Assembly (NCBI GenBank): GCA_964563975.1
Contig: CAZLZJ010000009.1
Span: forward strand, 1-49,032
Direction of reading: 5' to 3'
From: JAAYJR01 sp964563975
GTDB lineage: Bacteria > Bacteroidota > Bacteroidia > Bacteroidales > Prolixibacteraceae
DNA length: 49,032 nucleotides
Shown one piece after another: positions 8,018 through 18,000 of the stretch. The position numbers were made by a program, and so were the translations under genes. The stretch's first letter is position 1. Every line of letters starts with the position of its first letter. The notes under the pieces are model-generated. The model made no database searches. It was not told the origin of the DNA and worked only from the letters and a program-made list of their open reading frames with translations.

Positions 8018-10114
8018 TTAAAAAACTACTTTCAGGTTCAAACCCATGGTTGCAGGTTTGCCTATCTGGACATAGGAGTTGCCCAGTGCCTGAAAGTAAA
8101 ATGAATTATAATTTGTATTAAGAATGTTTTTACCCCAAAAGGATAGAGCTAAGTTATTTTTTTCAAAACTTATCCTATGGTTCATTAGTCCGTAATACTT
8201 TTGAAATGCTTCGTTGGACTCATGCCAGTAATGTTTGCCAAATCCGTTATAGGTCAGGTTCAATTTTATTTTATCTAACCAGTTTGATTTAACTTCTATT
8301 ATATAGTTACCTCCTGCACTGAAAGAAAACAATGGAACATAAGGCAGATAATTACCGGAAAAGATCTCATCTGCACTTTTTTTGTAATTAATAAACTTTG
8401 CCTTATTATATCCAAAGGCCAGCCAGCTTTCCAGATTTTTTGCAGGAAGGGCTGTCAGCTCAAGTTCAACACCTTTGCTTTCAGATTTTCCTGCATTTGT
8501 GAGCATGGAACCTGTGCCGCTGGGTACAGCCTGATATATCTGTTGATTTGTCCAGTCAATATAGAAAAAGGCAATATTTGCATAGACTCTTTGTCGAAGC
8601 CACTTAGCTTTTAGCCCGGCTTCATAGTTCACAGAGCGTTCAGAACCGAACGAACGATCTTCATATCGCTCGAAAGTGGTATTAAAACCACCGGGGTTAT
8701 AACCCTTTGATATGGTAATGTATGGTACAAGATATTTGCTTATGTTGTATTTCAGCGCTAATTTAGGGAGTATCTCAAAGAAGAGGGTGTCGCTTTTAAT
8801 AACTTCGGCATTAATTTTATTTCCATTCGGGTAATTGTCATGGTTATAGTCAAGTGTCGCTTTTTCCATATCTGCCCTAATTCCCGCCAACAGTATAATT
8901 TTGCCAAGGGTTATGGTTGATTGGTGGAAGAAGGCAATGCCGGTATTTATATTATCATAAGATTTTATATAATAGTGCCCGGAGTAGGGAAGCTTATATT
9001 TTATCAGTCCATCCTGCCCATATTCCAGTTTAACAGACTTGTCAAGTATCTGTTTGAAACCGAAAGCACCTGCAAGCCAACTATATATCTTTTCCTTTGT
9101 CGATTCGGCGATAAACTCCTGGGCTACCATTTGAAGCTGCTGCTCCTGGGTTACAAAAAAGAGTGACCGGGAGGTAAAGTCCTGGTCTATCTCCTGTTTA
9201 TCGTCAAGTTTTTGGATGCTGCTGACTGCTCTCAATGAGACTTCTCCGGATTTATAATTCAGGCTTAATCCGGCAGATAATAATTTTCTGTTATATGTAC
9301 TCTCTTTGTCATAGCTTATATTTTCGGCTTTCATCGTTTCATCGTTAAAAAGAGCATACGGATATCCGCCTTGCCGGCTGTCTTCATATTGTAAATTTGT
9401 CAGTATTTCGAATTTGTCTGAAGGTGTATATAATGTTTTCAGCCGGCCTGAGTAACTGTTTATCTTATCGATATCTGTCATGGTATACCGGTTTTCATAA
9501 AAACCATCATTATGTTTTTGGTTTAAACCGGCTGTAACAGAGAATGTTTTGCTAACAGGCTGGTTATGGGTAATATTGGATCTTATTTGATTATAATTGC
9601 CATAGTCTGCTGAAATATTGGTTGATTTCTTTTTTCCGGGTCTGTTGGTGATAACATTTATAAGTCCCCCCATAGCATTTCTGCCATAGAGTGTGCCCTG
9701 GGGACCTCTTAACACTTCAATCCTTTCTATATCATAAAAATCAAAATTAAAGGCAGCCTTTTCAAAATAGGGGATTTCATCAACATACAGACCAACAGAC
9801 GGTGTGTTTATTCTGTTGCCAACACCTCTGATATATACCGGAGTTGTAAGCTTAGAGCCATAATCGGGCATAAAAAAGTTGGGAATGATATTTGAAATAT
9901 CCGTAAGGTTTTCAGCTTTGTTGTTTTCAAGAACCCTTTCCGGGATCATAGAGACAGCAGCAGGTATATCAAAAATATTACGGTTATATTTCGGCGATTT
10001 AATAATTATCTCATCAAGCTTGTAATTACTAATAGTGTCAGCATCAAAATTATTTGCTAATGGGTTTAGCCGGGAAAATAGCAATGCCATTAAGGCAAAT
10101 GCAAAATTTCTCAT
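8018..10114 (-). CDS. TonB-dependent outer-membrane receptor (porphyrin/siderophore type)
   Basis: A 698-residue receptor. I chose the ATG at 10114, giving MRNFAFALMALLFS as a short signal; the frame stays open to 10222, but that N-terminus is not signal-like. LDEIIIKSPK near residue 32 is TonB-box-like. The plug follows (TPVYIRGVGNR, VGLYVDEIPYF, ERIEVLRGPQGTLYGRNAMG), then a 22-strand-type barrel ending NLKVVF. It has no carboxypeptidase-like N-domain and no adjacent SusD, so it is not a SusC glycan receptor. It resembles iron-complex receptors of the FyuA/FecA sort. It heads the permease-hemN-hemG-hemH run, so a porphyrin, heme precursor or iron chelate is the likely ligand (inference). 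Confidence 0.88.
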   Translation of the reverse strand: MRNFAFALMALLFSRLNPLANNFDADTISNYKLDEIIIKSPKYNRNIFDIPAAVSMIPERVLENNKAENLTDISNIIPNFFMPDYGSKLTTPVYIRGVGNRINTPSVGLYVDEIPYFEKAAFNFDFYDIERIEVLRGPQGTLYGRNAMGGLINVITNRPGKKKSTNISADYGNYNQIRSNITHNQPVSKTFSVTAGLNQKHNDGFYENRYTMTDIDKINSYSGRLKTLYTPSDKFEILTNLQYEDSRQGGYPYALFNDETMKAENISYDKESTYNRKLLSAGLSLNYKSGEVSLRAVSSIQKLDDKQEIDQDFTSRSLFFVTQEQQLQMVAQEFIAESTKEKIYSWLAGAFGFKQILDKSVKLEYGQDGLIKYKLPYSGHYYIKSYDNINTGIAFFHQSTITLGKIILLAGIRADMEKATLDYNHDNYPNGNKINAEVIKSDTLFFEILPKLALKYNISKYLVPYITISKGYNPGGFNTTFERYEDRSFGSERSVNYEAGLKAKWLRQRVYANIAFFYIDWTNQQIYQAVPSGTGSMLTNAGKSESKGVELELTALPAKNLESWLAFGYNKAKFINYKKSADEIFSGNYLPYVPLFSFSAGGNYIIEVKSNWLDKIKLNLTYNGFGKHYWHESNEAFQKYYGLMNHRISFEKNNLALSFWGKNILNTNYNSFYFQALGNSYVQIGKPATMGLNLKVVF

Positions 10115-10187
10115 ATAAATATTTTGAATATTGTTAAAAAAACTACCGGAACTTTTGTATGTCTGAACAACAAGATGTATAAATATA

Positions 10188-10526
10188 TTACCGGAAAGGA
10201 GGAGGCCGCGAAAAATATACAAAAAAGAAAATATCTTTTATTAATGGACAAACAAAAGCTCTGTTAGTTTTTGCCGGCTTGATCACGGAAAATATCCTGT
10301 TACAGCTTTGTAATGAAACAGCAGAATTTGTTTGTATGTTATGTTTATAGGTATTGTTACTGTTTTGTGAAATATTTTCATATAAATAAGTTACTCTACT
10401 TTCCGGTACTGCTTTTTCGGCTTTTTCCGGCTGATTGATTTTGGTATTGAAAAAGAAGAAAAAAGCATAAAAAAACAGAAAAGCAATGTAGGGCAGGTGG
10501 GTTGAAAAAATTCCTGTTGTAAACAT
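10188..10526 (-). CDS. Small membrane protein preceding the TonB receptor, proline-rich tail
   Basis: A 112-residue protein with one strong hydrophobic segment (about 12-26, FLFFYAFFFFF), a polar middle and a hydrophobic C-terminus ending FSRPPPFR. It lies 73 nt upstream of the receptor ATG on the same strand. The small protein before the window's other TonB receptor (43606-43995) has the same plan: N-terminal membrane segment, polar middle, and C-terminal SPRSPPA. A run of prolines at the very end is typical of small proteins coded next to Bacteroidota metal/heme receptors, from memory. Function unknown; it may be an anchored accessory or leader protein. The length and position argue for a real gene, but the sequence is low in complexity. 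Confidence 0.55.
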   Translation of the reverse strand: MFTTGIFSTHLPYIAFLFFYAFFFFFNTKINQPEKAEKAVPESRVTYLYENISQNSNNTYKHNIQTNSAVSLQSCNRIFSVIKPAKTNRAFVCPLIKDIFFFVYFSRPPPFR

Positions 10527-10549
10527 GTTGCTTTTATTTTTAAGAGCTA

Positions 10550-10557
10550 CAAAAATA
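10550..10557 (-). promoter_or_regulatory. Possible -7 box of the heme/TonB cluster
   Basis: On the minus strand TATTTTTG matches TAnnTTTG and would place the transcript start about 17 bases before the ATG at 10526. No -33 TTTG is found at the usual 19-21 base spacing, so the call is weak. Confidence 0.3.
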
Positions 10558-10712
10558 TAATATCCTCCTTTTTAAAAAAATAATCTGTAAATTATTTTAA
10601 TGATAAATCTTGTATGATTTAAAAATCACTTTTAAAGTTATCATATAGCCTGCCCGTATTGTCTGTATATGTTTTAATTATTCTTTTAGGTCACGATTTA
10701 ACCGGGATACTT

Positions 10713-11819
10713 TTAATCATCTCTTCCGTTCCGGATTATATCCGGCTCATAAGCCTGATTTCTATGATAAGGTTCGAATCCTGCATTTCGTATTGCTTGT
10801 TGAATCCCTTCAGCATTTATTTTATATTTTGCACCGGCTGCAGATACCACATTTTCTTCAATCATTATTGATCCGAAATCGTTTGCTCCCCCATGAAGGC
10901 ACAAGCTTGCAGTTTCTATTCCTACGGTCAGCCATGATGCCTGAAGGTTTTTAATATTATTAAGCATTAATCTGCTTATTGCTACCAATCTGATATAGTC
11001 ATTCGGATTGGTTCGGCTGCTTATTCCTTCATTTTTAAGAGTAGTGCCCTCATCCATAAAAGGCCAGGGGATGAATGTAACAAAACCGTAATGACCTTTT
11101 GGTTTGTTCTCCTGCAACTGTCTGATATAAATCAGGTGTTGAATTCTTTCTTCAACTGTTTCAATATGCCCAAACATCATTGTGGCAGAGGTAACCAGGT
11201 TCATTTTATGAGCTTCCCTCATCACATTCAGCCACTCTTTTGTATTACATTTTCCCGGTGAAATAATTTTTCTTACACGGTCTGAAAGTATTTCAGCCCC
11301 TGCTCCCGGCAGGCTGTCCATTCCCGATTCCGTAAGTTTTTCAAGGACCCTGCGAAAACTCAGCCGCTCTTTTTTTGCAAGAAAAGCGATTTCAGGCGGC
11401 CCGAGAGCATGTAATTTCAAGCCCGGATATAGAGTTTTAAGTTCTTTAAACAGCGAAGTGTAAAAATTCAAGCCAAGCTTAGGGTGGAGACCACCCTGTA
11501 AAAGCAGCTGATTGCCTCCTGCTGTTTTTAACTCCTCTATTTTTTTTATATACTCAGGTATTGATGTTATGTATTGTTGATTATCGCCAAACTTACAATG
11601 GAAATTACAAAATTTACAGCCTGAAATACATACATTTGTGATATTAACATTTCTGTCTGTTATCCAGCCTGCTTTATTGCCGGGCACCTGAATAGTTCTG
11701 CACTCATGTGCAGCCATCATCAGTTCTCCGGTTGAAGCATTAGTGTATATATAAATCCCCTCTTCAAGTGAAAGAGGTTCCAGCATAATTGCTTTTTTTA
11801 ATAATTTATCACTGTTCAT
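10713..11819 (-). CDS. mqnC: Cyclic dehypoxanthinyl futalosine synthase
   Basis: Radical-SAM enzyme of the futalosine menaquinone pathway that cyclises dehypoxanthinylfutalosine. The 368 residues carry the iron-sulfur motif CxxxCxxC (NVCISGCKFC) preceded by DRNVNITN, then LLLQGGLHPKLGL, SLPGAGAEILSDRVRKIISP, TSATMMFGHIET, FIPWPF and MIEENVVSAAG. This order and the GAEI/RVRKIISP block fit MqnC better than MqnE. The family usually shows PGGGAEI; here it is PGAGAEI. Many Bacteroidota use the classical Men route, so this gene marks a lineage with the alternative route. It lies alone behind the heme cluster on the same strand, 186 nt upstream of the small membrane protein start. Confidence 0.9.
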   Translation of the reverse strand: MNSDKLLKKAIMLEPLSLEEGIYIYTNASTGELMMAAHECRTIQVPGNKAGWITDRNVNITNVCISGCKFCNFHCKFGDNQQYITSIPEYIKKIEELKTAGGNQLLLQGGLHPKLGLNFYTSLFKELKTLYPGLKLHALGPPEIAFLAKKERLSFRRVLEKLTESGMDSLPGAGAEILSDRVRKIISPGKCNTKEWLNVMREAHKMNLVTSATMMFGHIETVEERIQHLIYIRQLQENKPKGHYGFVTFIPWPFMDEGTTLKNEGISSRTNPNDYIRLVAISRLMLNNIKNLQASWLTVGIETASLCLHGGANDFGSIMIEENVVSAAGAKYKINAEGIQQAIRNAGFEPYHRNQAYEPDIIRNGRDD

Positions 11820-11905
11820 TAAATTTTTTATGACTTTTCTCCGTTTAATAAAAAAAATTCAACGTGAATTAGTTTTATACTATTTTTGAAAAAAAATGAT
11901 ATTCC

Positions 11906-13324
11906 ATGAAGCTTAAAATTTCAAAAATAACAGAATTATATGAAAAGTGTGCAACAGTAATTTTGTTTGATGAAGATGACTCTTTACAGTTAACTTTTTT
12001 AAGTCAAACTGAGGTCTCTTATGCAAGTCAAAAATTGTCGGATAAAACTGATTGTATTTTGCATAGAGACCGCCGGATAATTTTTTTAAAGAAGGTAAAA
12101 GAGGATAAAGAGTTTTTGATAAATGAAGATGTACGCATTGCAGGATCAAAATTTTTTGATATATCAAAAAATGAAAAACCGGCTTCATTTCAGATTCTCG
12201 ATTTGACTAAAAAGTGCTTTACCCTCTCTTTTTTAGAAGGATTTTTGTTATCATCTTATCTCTTTTCAAAATATAAAAAAGAAAAAAACGATTATACGCC
12301 TGATGAAATTTTTATTGTTGGAGACAGGGTTTCTTCACAGGAGATTTCAGAGTTGACTTTACTTATTGAAGCAGTTTTTGAGGCAAGAAATCTTGTAAAC
12401 GAACCGCTTTCATATTTGAATACTCAAATGCTTTCGGAAGAGATAGAAAGAATGGGCAGGATTGCAGGGTTTAGAGTAGAAGTAATGAATAAGAAGAAGA
12501 TTGAAGCTTTACGTATGGGAGGATTACTTGCCGTTAACCGGGGAAGTGTTGATCCCCCTGCATTTATTATTTTAGAGTGGAGCCCTGAAGATGCAGTAAA
12601 CAGTAAGCCTGTTATTCTGGTAGGTAAAGGTATTGTTTTTGACACCGGTGGATTAAGCCTTAAACCTACCTTGAAATCTATGGATTACATGAAAAGCGAT
12701 ATGGCAGGTGCAGCAGTTGTGGCAGCAACCATTTATGCAGCTGCGGGAAACAGGCTTCCTGTCCGTTTGATAGGGCTTATTCCGGCTACCGACAATCGGC
12801 CCGATGGTAATGCATATGTTCCGGGCGATATAATCACTATGTTTGACGGCACAACGGTTGAAGTCAGAAATACTGATGCAGAAGGGCGGTTAATTTTAGC
12901 AGATGCGTTAGGTTATGCAAAAAAGTATAATCCTTCTCTTGTCATAGATGTTGCCACCTTAACCGGTGCAGCAGCAGTCATAGGCGGCCCATATGCTGTT
13001 GTGGCTATGGGAAACAGTGATGAGGATATCCGAAAACTTGAGCAGTCGGGTTATGAAGTTTATGAAAGGATAATAGAACTTCCTTTGTGGAAAGAGCTGG
13101 CTAAGCCACTTGAATCGGCAATTGCCGACTTGAACAATCTTGGGTCACGGGAGGCACAAACCTCAGTTGCAGGTAAATTCTTAGAACATTTTACCGGTTA
13201 CCCCTGGATACATCTGGATATTGCCGGTGTTGCATTCTTTGAGGAGAAAAACTTTTATCGCCCTGCCGGAGGCACCGGTATTGGTATACGGCTGCTTTAC
13301 AACTTTTTGAAAAAGTGCAATTAA
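11906..13324 (+). CDS. pepA: Leucyl aminopeptidase (M17)
   Basis: Cytosolic two-metal aminopeptidase removing N-terminal residues from peptides. The 472 residues show a divergent N-terminal domain and a conserved catalytic half: VGKGIVFDTGGLSLKP (metal/active-site Lys241 and Asp246), MKSDMAGAA, and the signature NTDAEGRL (residues 322-329; metal ligands Asp324 and Glu326, active-site Arg328). TATTTTTG at 11881-11888 could be its -7 box. It is divergent from mqnC and directly upstream of pdxA, whose promoter lies in the last codons of this gene. Confidence 0.93.
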   Translation: MKLKISKITELYEKCATVILFDEDDSLQLTFLSQTEVSYASQKLSDKTDCILHRDRRIIFLKKVKEDKEFLINEDVRIAGSKFFDISKNEKPASFQILDLTKKCFTLSFLEGFLLSSYLFSKYKKEKNDYTPDEIFIVGDRVSSQEISELTLLIEAVFEARNLVNEPLSYLNTQMLSEEIERMGRIAGFRVEVMNKKKIEALRMGGLLAVNRGSVDPPAFIILEWSPEDAVNSKPVILVGKGIVFDTGGLSLKPTLKSMDYMKSDMAGAAVVAATIYAAAGNRLPVRLIGLIPATDNRPDGNAYVPGDIITMFDGTTVEVRNTDAEGRLILADALGYAKKYNPSLVIDVATLTGAAAVIGGPYAVVAMGNSDEDIRKLEQSGYEVYERIIELPLWKELAKPLESAIADLNNLGSREAQTSVAGKFLEHFTGYPWIHLDIAGVAFFEEKNFYRPAGGTGIGIRLLYNFLKKCN

Positions 13325-13336
13325 AATTTAACTTTG
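13306..13336 (+). promoter_or_regulatory. Promoter of pdxA-ruvA-sprA
   Basis: TTTG at 13306-13309 and TAACTTTG at 13329-13336 are 19 bases apart, matching the Bacteroidota primary-sigma pattern TTTG-N19/21-TAnnTTTG. The -33 box lies inside the end of pepA. The expected start is around 13343, giving a leader of roughly a dozen bases before the pdxA ATG at 13356. Confidence 0.6.
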
Positions 13337-13355
13337 CAACTTATAAAATATTAAA

Positions 13356-14453
13356 ATGGAAGATATTATTAAAGTTGGAATATCTCACGGGGATATTAAT
13401 GGGATAGGTTATGAGGTTATAATGAAAACCTTGCTGGATTCGCGCATATTTGAAATGTGCATCCCCATTATTTACGGATCTCCCAAGATTGCCGCATACC
13501 ATCGCAAAGCCCTTAATATTACCAATCTTAGTTTTAATCATATTCGTTCTCCGAAGGAGGCAGGTCCGCGAAGGGCTCATATTATAAATTGTATTGATGA
13601 CAATACCAGGGTTGAATTAGGAAAATTGTCTGCCGCTGCAGGAGAGGCATCTTTTATGGCATTGGAACGGGCAACTGACGATTTAAAAAAAGGTTGGATA
13701 GATGTGTTAGTCACAGCCCCTATAAACAAGGAGAATATTCAAAGCGATAAATTCTCTTTTCCCGGGCATACCGAGTACCTTGCCCGCAAATTTAATTCTG
13801 ATAAGTACCTGATGCTTATGGTGAGTGATACAATGAGAGTCGGGTTGGTTACCACACATCTGCCTATTGTTAAAGTTGCCGGAAATATTACAGTTGAAGC
13901 TATTGTTTCCAAGCTGAGAATAATAGAGAATTCACTTAAAATGGATTTTGCAGTGGTGAAGCCCCGCATTGCAGTGTTTGGGCTTAATCCGCATGCCGGT
14001 GATAACGGATTGTTGGGTATGGAAGAGCAAGAGATCATAATTCCTGCAATTGAACAGGCTAAGAGCGAAGGTATAATTGCTTTGGGTCCTTATTCAGCAG
14101 ATGGCTTTTTTGGCTCTGATGATTATAGGAAGTTTGATGCGATTTTGGCTATGTACCATGATCAGGGATTGATTCCGTTCAAATTGGCCTCTTTTGAAAA
14201 CGGGGTAAATTATACTGCCGGACTTTCTGTTGTGCGTACATCTCCTGCACATGGTACAGCTTTTTCAATAGCAGGCGAGGGGAAAGCATCTCCCGCTTCA
14301 TTCAGGCATGCACTTTATCTGGCAGTCGACATTTTTAAAAACCGGCAGATTCATATGGAGATTTCCAAAAATCCATTGAAGAAATTTGATATTAATTCAA
14401 ATCAGGAAGATGAAAGTATAGATATTGAAGCAGAAGAGGATCAAAATTATTAA
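13356..14453 (+). CDS. pdxA: 4-hydroxythreonine-4-phosphate dehydrogenase
   Basis: NAD-dependent step of the DXP-dependent pyridoxal phosphate route, oxidising 4-phosphohydroxy-L-threonine. The 365-residue protein begins KVGISHGDINGIGYEVI and carries VLVTAPINKENIQ, FPGHTEYLA, FGLNPHAGDNGLLG and MYHDQGLIPFK, all conserved PdxA blocks with metal-binding histidines. The C-terminus has an acidic tail (NQEDESIDIEAEEDQN) beyond the usual domain. It is 12 nt upstream of ruvA and has a well-spaced promoter in the end of pepA, so it probably leads the pdxA-ruvA-sprA transcript. Confidence 0.94.
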   Translation: MEDIIKVGISHGDINGIGYEVIMKTLLDSRIFEMCIPIIYGSPKIAAYHRKALNITNLSFNHIRSPKEAGPRRAHIINCIDDNTRVELGKLSAAAGEASFMALERATDDLKKGWIDVLVTAPINKENIQSDKFSFPGHTEYLARKFNSDKYLMLMVSDTMRVGLVTTHLPIVKVAGNITVEAIVSKLRIIENSLKMDFAVVKPRIAVFGLNPHAGDNGLLGMEEQEIIIPAIEQAKSEGIIALGPYSADGFFGSDDYRKFDAILAMYHDQGLIPFKLASFENGVNYTAGLSVVRTSPAHGTAFSIAGEGKASPASFRHALYLAVDIFKNRQIHMEISKNPLKKFDINSNQEDESIDIEAEEDQNY

Positions 14454-14465
14454 ATATTTTAGTAA

Positions 14466-15044
14466 ATGTACGAATTTATCCGGGGAGATATAGCCGGCCT
14501 GAAACCGGCAAGTGTCGTTATAGAAGCCGGAGGTGTCGGTTTTTATATTAACATCTCATTAAATACATATAGTAAGATAAATGGCTTAAAAAATACCAGC
14601 TTACTTGTTCATCAGGTTGTTCGTGATGATGCATTGATACTTTATGGATTTGCCGACAAAAGTGAAAGGGATCTTTTTCGGGATCTGATATCTGTAAACG
14701 GTGTGGGGGCAGCCACTGCAATGATGATGCTTTCCTCATTGACTGCCGATGAGATCAGAGGAGCCGTAGCATCAGGCAATATAGAGACACTTACTACAGT
14801 AAAAGGGATAGGTTCGAAAACAGCACAACGTATAATAATTGACCTTCGGGATAAACTGGCACAGTATGACAGCAATCAAATTTTATTACCAACAGACAAT
14901 ACTCTTCAAAAAGAATCGTTATCTGCTCTAGTAATGTTGGGTTTCGCAAAGAAAGATGCAGAAAAGGTCATTTCAAAAATAATCCGTGAAAATCCGGAGG
15001 CATCACTCGAGAGTGTGATAAAATATGCGTTAAAAAGGTTATAA
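14466..15044 (+). CDS. ruvA: Holliday junction branch migration subunit RuvA
   Basis: Binds Holliday junctions and loads the RuvB motor during recombination repair. The 192 residues show the OB-fold domain (MYEFIRGDIAGLKPASVVIE), two helix-hairpin-helix motifs (LISVNGVGAATAMMML and LTTVKGIGSKTAQRIIIDL), and the small C-terminal domain (about 142-192) that contacts RuvB. Length is normal for the family. It lies between pdxA (12 nt) and sprA (6 nt). ruvA next to sprA is a common arrangement in Bacteroidota. Confidence 0.95.
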   Translation: MYEFIRGDIAGLKPASVVIEAGGVGFYINISLNTYSKINGLKNTSLLVHQVVRDDALILYGFADKSERDLFRDLISVNGVGAATAMMMLSSLTADEIRGAVASGNIETLTTVKGIGSKTAQRIIIDLRDKLAQYDSNQILLPTDNTLQKESLSALVMLGFAKKDAEKVISKIIRENPEASLESVIKYALKRL

Positions 15045-15050
15045 ACTGGT

Positions 15051-18000
15051 ATGAAACTGGCTCGAATATTTAAAAGAGAATATACCTTATATATACTTAT
15101 CTCCATGCTTGCAATTTGCGGAAACGGCCATGCAGGAGAACTGATTTCTGATTATTACCAATTTCAGGATACTTTAAGGATTGATACAACCGGAAAACTA
15201 CCCTTTCCGTTTAAAGACCAGCCGGCCTTTGGACATACCCCAAAGGATTCGGTTAATATTTTTTTAAATAAGCCTGATAATATAAATTATGAAATAGAGT
15301 ATGATGCTGAAACCGGACAATATATATTTTATGAAAAGGTAGGTAAATTAAATTACCGGTTGCCCCAGACAATGACGCTCGACAACTATATTGATTATGA
15401 TTTTGAAAAATCGGTTAAAGAGTACTGGAAACAGAGAAGTAATCTGCATTATCTGGAGCAGAGAGAATCATTAATTCCCAAACTTACAATAGGAGGAGAA
15501 GCTTTTAACCGGATATTTGGAGGAAATGTAGTTAATATACAGCCTCAGGGATATGTTGAAGTGAGTTTTGGTTATCAGATGAACTCAACCGAGAATCCTG
15601 CCATACCGGAAAGGTTGAGAAAAGTACCGGCATTTGATTTTGATGAGAAGATCCAGATGAATGTTATGGGGCAGATCGGAACCAAAATGAATATGCGTGT
15701 TAACTATAACACAGAAGCTACTTTCGACTATGAAAATAAGATGAATCTTGAATATACCGGTGATGAAGATGAGATAATTAAGAGAATTGAAGCAGGTAAT
15801 GTTTCTCTTCCGCTCAATGGAACTTTAATTACAGGTGCATCAAATCTTTTTGGCGTAAAAGCTGAGATGCAATTTGGAAGGCTTACACTGACTACACTAT
15901 TTTCACAGCATAAGGGTGAAACACAAACAGTTGAAACGGAAGGTGGCGCTCAGATAACCAATTTTGAGATTTCTGCTGCAGATTATGATGCAAACAGACA
16001 TTTTTTCCTTTCTCAATATTTTAGAGACAATTATGATAAGTGGTTGCAAAATACTGCTGTCCCTTTGTCATCTGTCACTATTAATAAAATTGAAATTTGG
16101 GTGACAAACAAATCAAGCAATTTTAATGAATCAAGAAATATAATTGCATTTCAGGATTTGGGAGAGCATGATCCTCATATTTTTAATGAGATACCTGACT
16201 TTCAGGAAAATTATGGTTTGCCATATCCTGAAAATGTTTTTCCTCATAATAATGCAAACCGGCTGTATCAGGAGATGAACAGTACATATAACGGGATTCG
16301 CGACTCCAGGCAGATTACTTCAATAATGTCTCAGTTCAGCCCCGGGTTTGTAGGCGGTCAGGATTTTGAGAAAGTAGACCAGGCCAGAAAACTATCACCT
16401 TCGGAATATACTATTAATGAAAGGCTAGGTTATATTTCGCTGAATACAGCGTTAAATGCAGATGAGGTTTTAGCCGTTGCATTCAGTTATACGTCAAGCG
16501 GAAAAATATTTCAGGTTGGTGAGTTCTCTACCGATGGTGTGGAAGCCCCCCAGACGCTTGTGCTGAAACTTATTAAAGGTACTAACCTGTCACCCGGCCT
16601 GCCTACCTGGGACCTGATGATGAAGAATATTTATAATCTTGATACCTATCAGCTTACCAATGATGAGTTTATCCTGAATATTGTTTATCAAAATGATTCA
16701 ACCGGCACATATATTAATTATTTGCCCGAAGGAAGAATAAAAGGACATATCCTTCTGGAAGTTATGAACCTTGATAAGCTGAATAAACAACTTGATCCGT
16801 ATAAGGATGGTATTTTTGATTATATTGAAGGGATAACGGTGAATTCGGGTAAAGGCAGAATAATATTTCCTGTTTTGGAACCTTTCGGAAAAGTTCTGGC
16901 TGACTCTTTGCAGGACCCTGTGCTGATCGGGAAGTATGTATTCTCTTCATTGTATGACTCCACTCAGATAATGGCAGCTCAGGATGCTGAGCACAATAAG
17001 TTCAGATTAGTCGGTTCCTACAAAGGTGCAGCAGGATCTGATATTGCATTAGGTGCCTTAAATCTTGCACAAGGATCCGTAAAAGTTTCTGCCGGAGGGC
17101 GTGAATTGATCGAGAATATTGATTATACGGTTGACTATACCCTTGGCCAGGTTAGAATAATAAATCAGGCGCTTCTGGAGGCGGGGACGCCAATCCGGGT
17201 TTCTACGGAAAGTGAAGATCTTTTTACAATGCAGAGGAAGACATTGCTGGGGACTCATGCCAATTATGCTTTTTCAGATAATTTTAATGTTGGCGCAACT
17301 GCTCTTTATATGCACGAAAGGCCGCTTACCCAGAAAGTGAATTATGGCGAAGATCCCATCTCTAATCTTATGGTCGGGTTTGATACGCGGTGGGCAAAAG
17401 AGAATATGCTTTTAACCAAATTGGTTGATTTACTTCCTTTTTACAGCACCAAAACTCCATCATCAATCGATTTTGAAGCTGAGGTTGCTCAGTTGATACC
17501 CGGGCACTCTAATGTAATAGAAAAGAGCGGTAATGCATATATAGACGATTTTGAAGGCACAAAAACTTCTATTGACCTTAAAGCACGACAGTCGTGGGTG
17601 TTGGCAAGTACACCTCAGTTTCAGGAGAATATCTTTCCTGAAGCTAATCTTAATAATGCCCTTGAGTATGGTTTTAACCGCGCATTGTTGGCATGGTATA
17701 TAATAGACCCGCTGCTTTTGAGAAATACGAGCCTTACTCCTAATCATATAAAAAATGATAAAAATCAGCAGTCTAACCATTTTGTCAGAGAGGTATTTGA
17801 ACAGGAGATATTTCCTGCAAAGGAGACTCCCAGGGGTGAACCTACCAATATTCCTGTTTTAGACCTGGCTTTTTATCCTTCAGAGCGGGGGCCGTATAAC
17901 TATGACACCCGGCCGGGTATTTTTTCTGCCGGTATTAATTCCGATGGAACTCTTGTTGATCCTCAAAGCAGGTGGGGTGGTATAATGCGAAGTATTGAAA

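Noticed and set aside
10115..10222. 36-residue N-terminal extension of the first TonB receptor
   Set aside because: It would overlap the small upstream gene and buries the signal-like MRNFAFALMALLFS inside the protein.
10764..10785. A tRNA T-arm-like string (GGTTCGAATCC) on the plus strand
   Set aside because: It lies in the mqnC coding sequence (the AGFEPYH segment on minus) and has no acceptor, D or anticodon arms around it.
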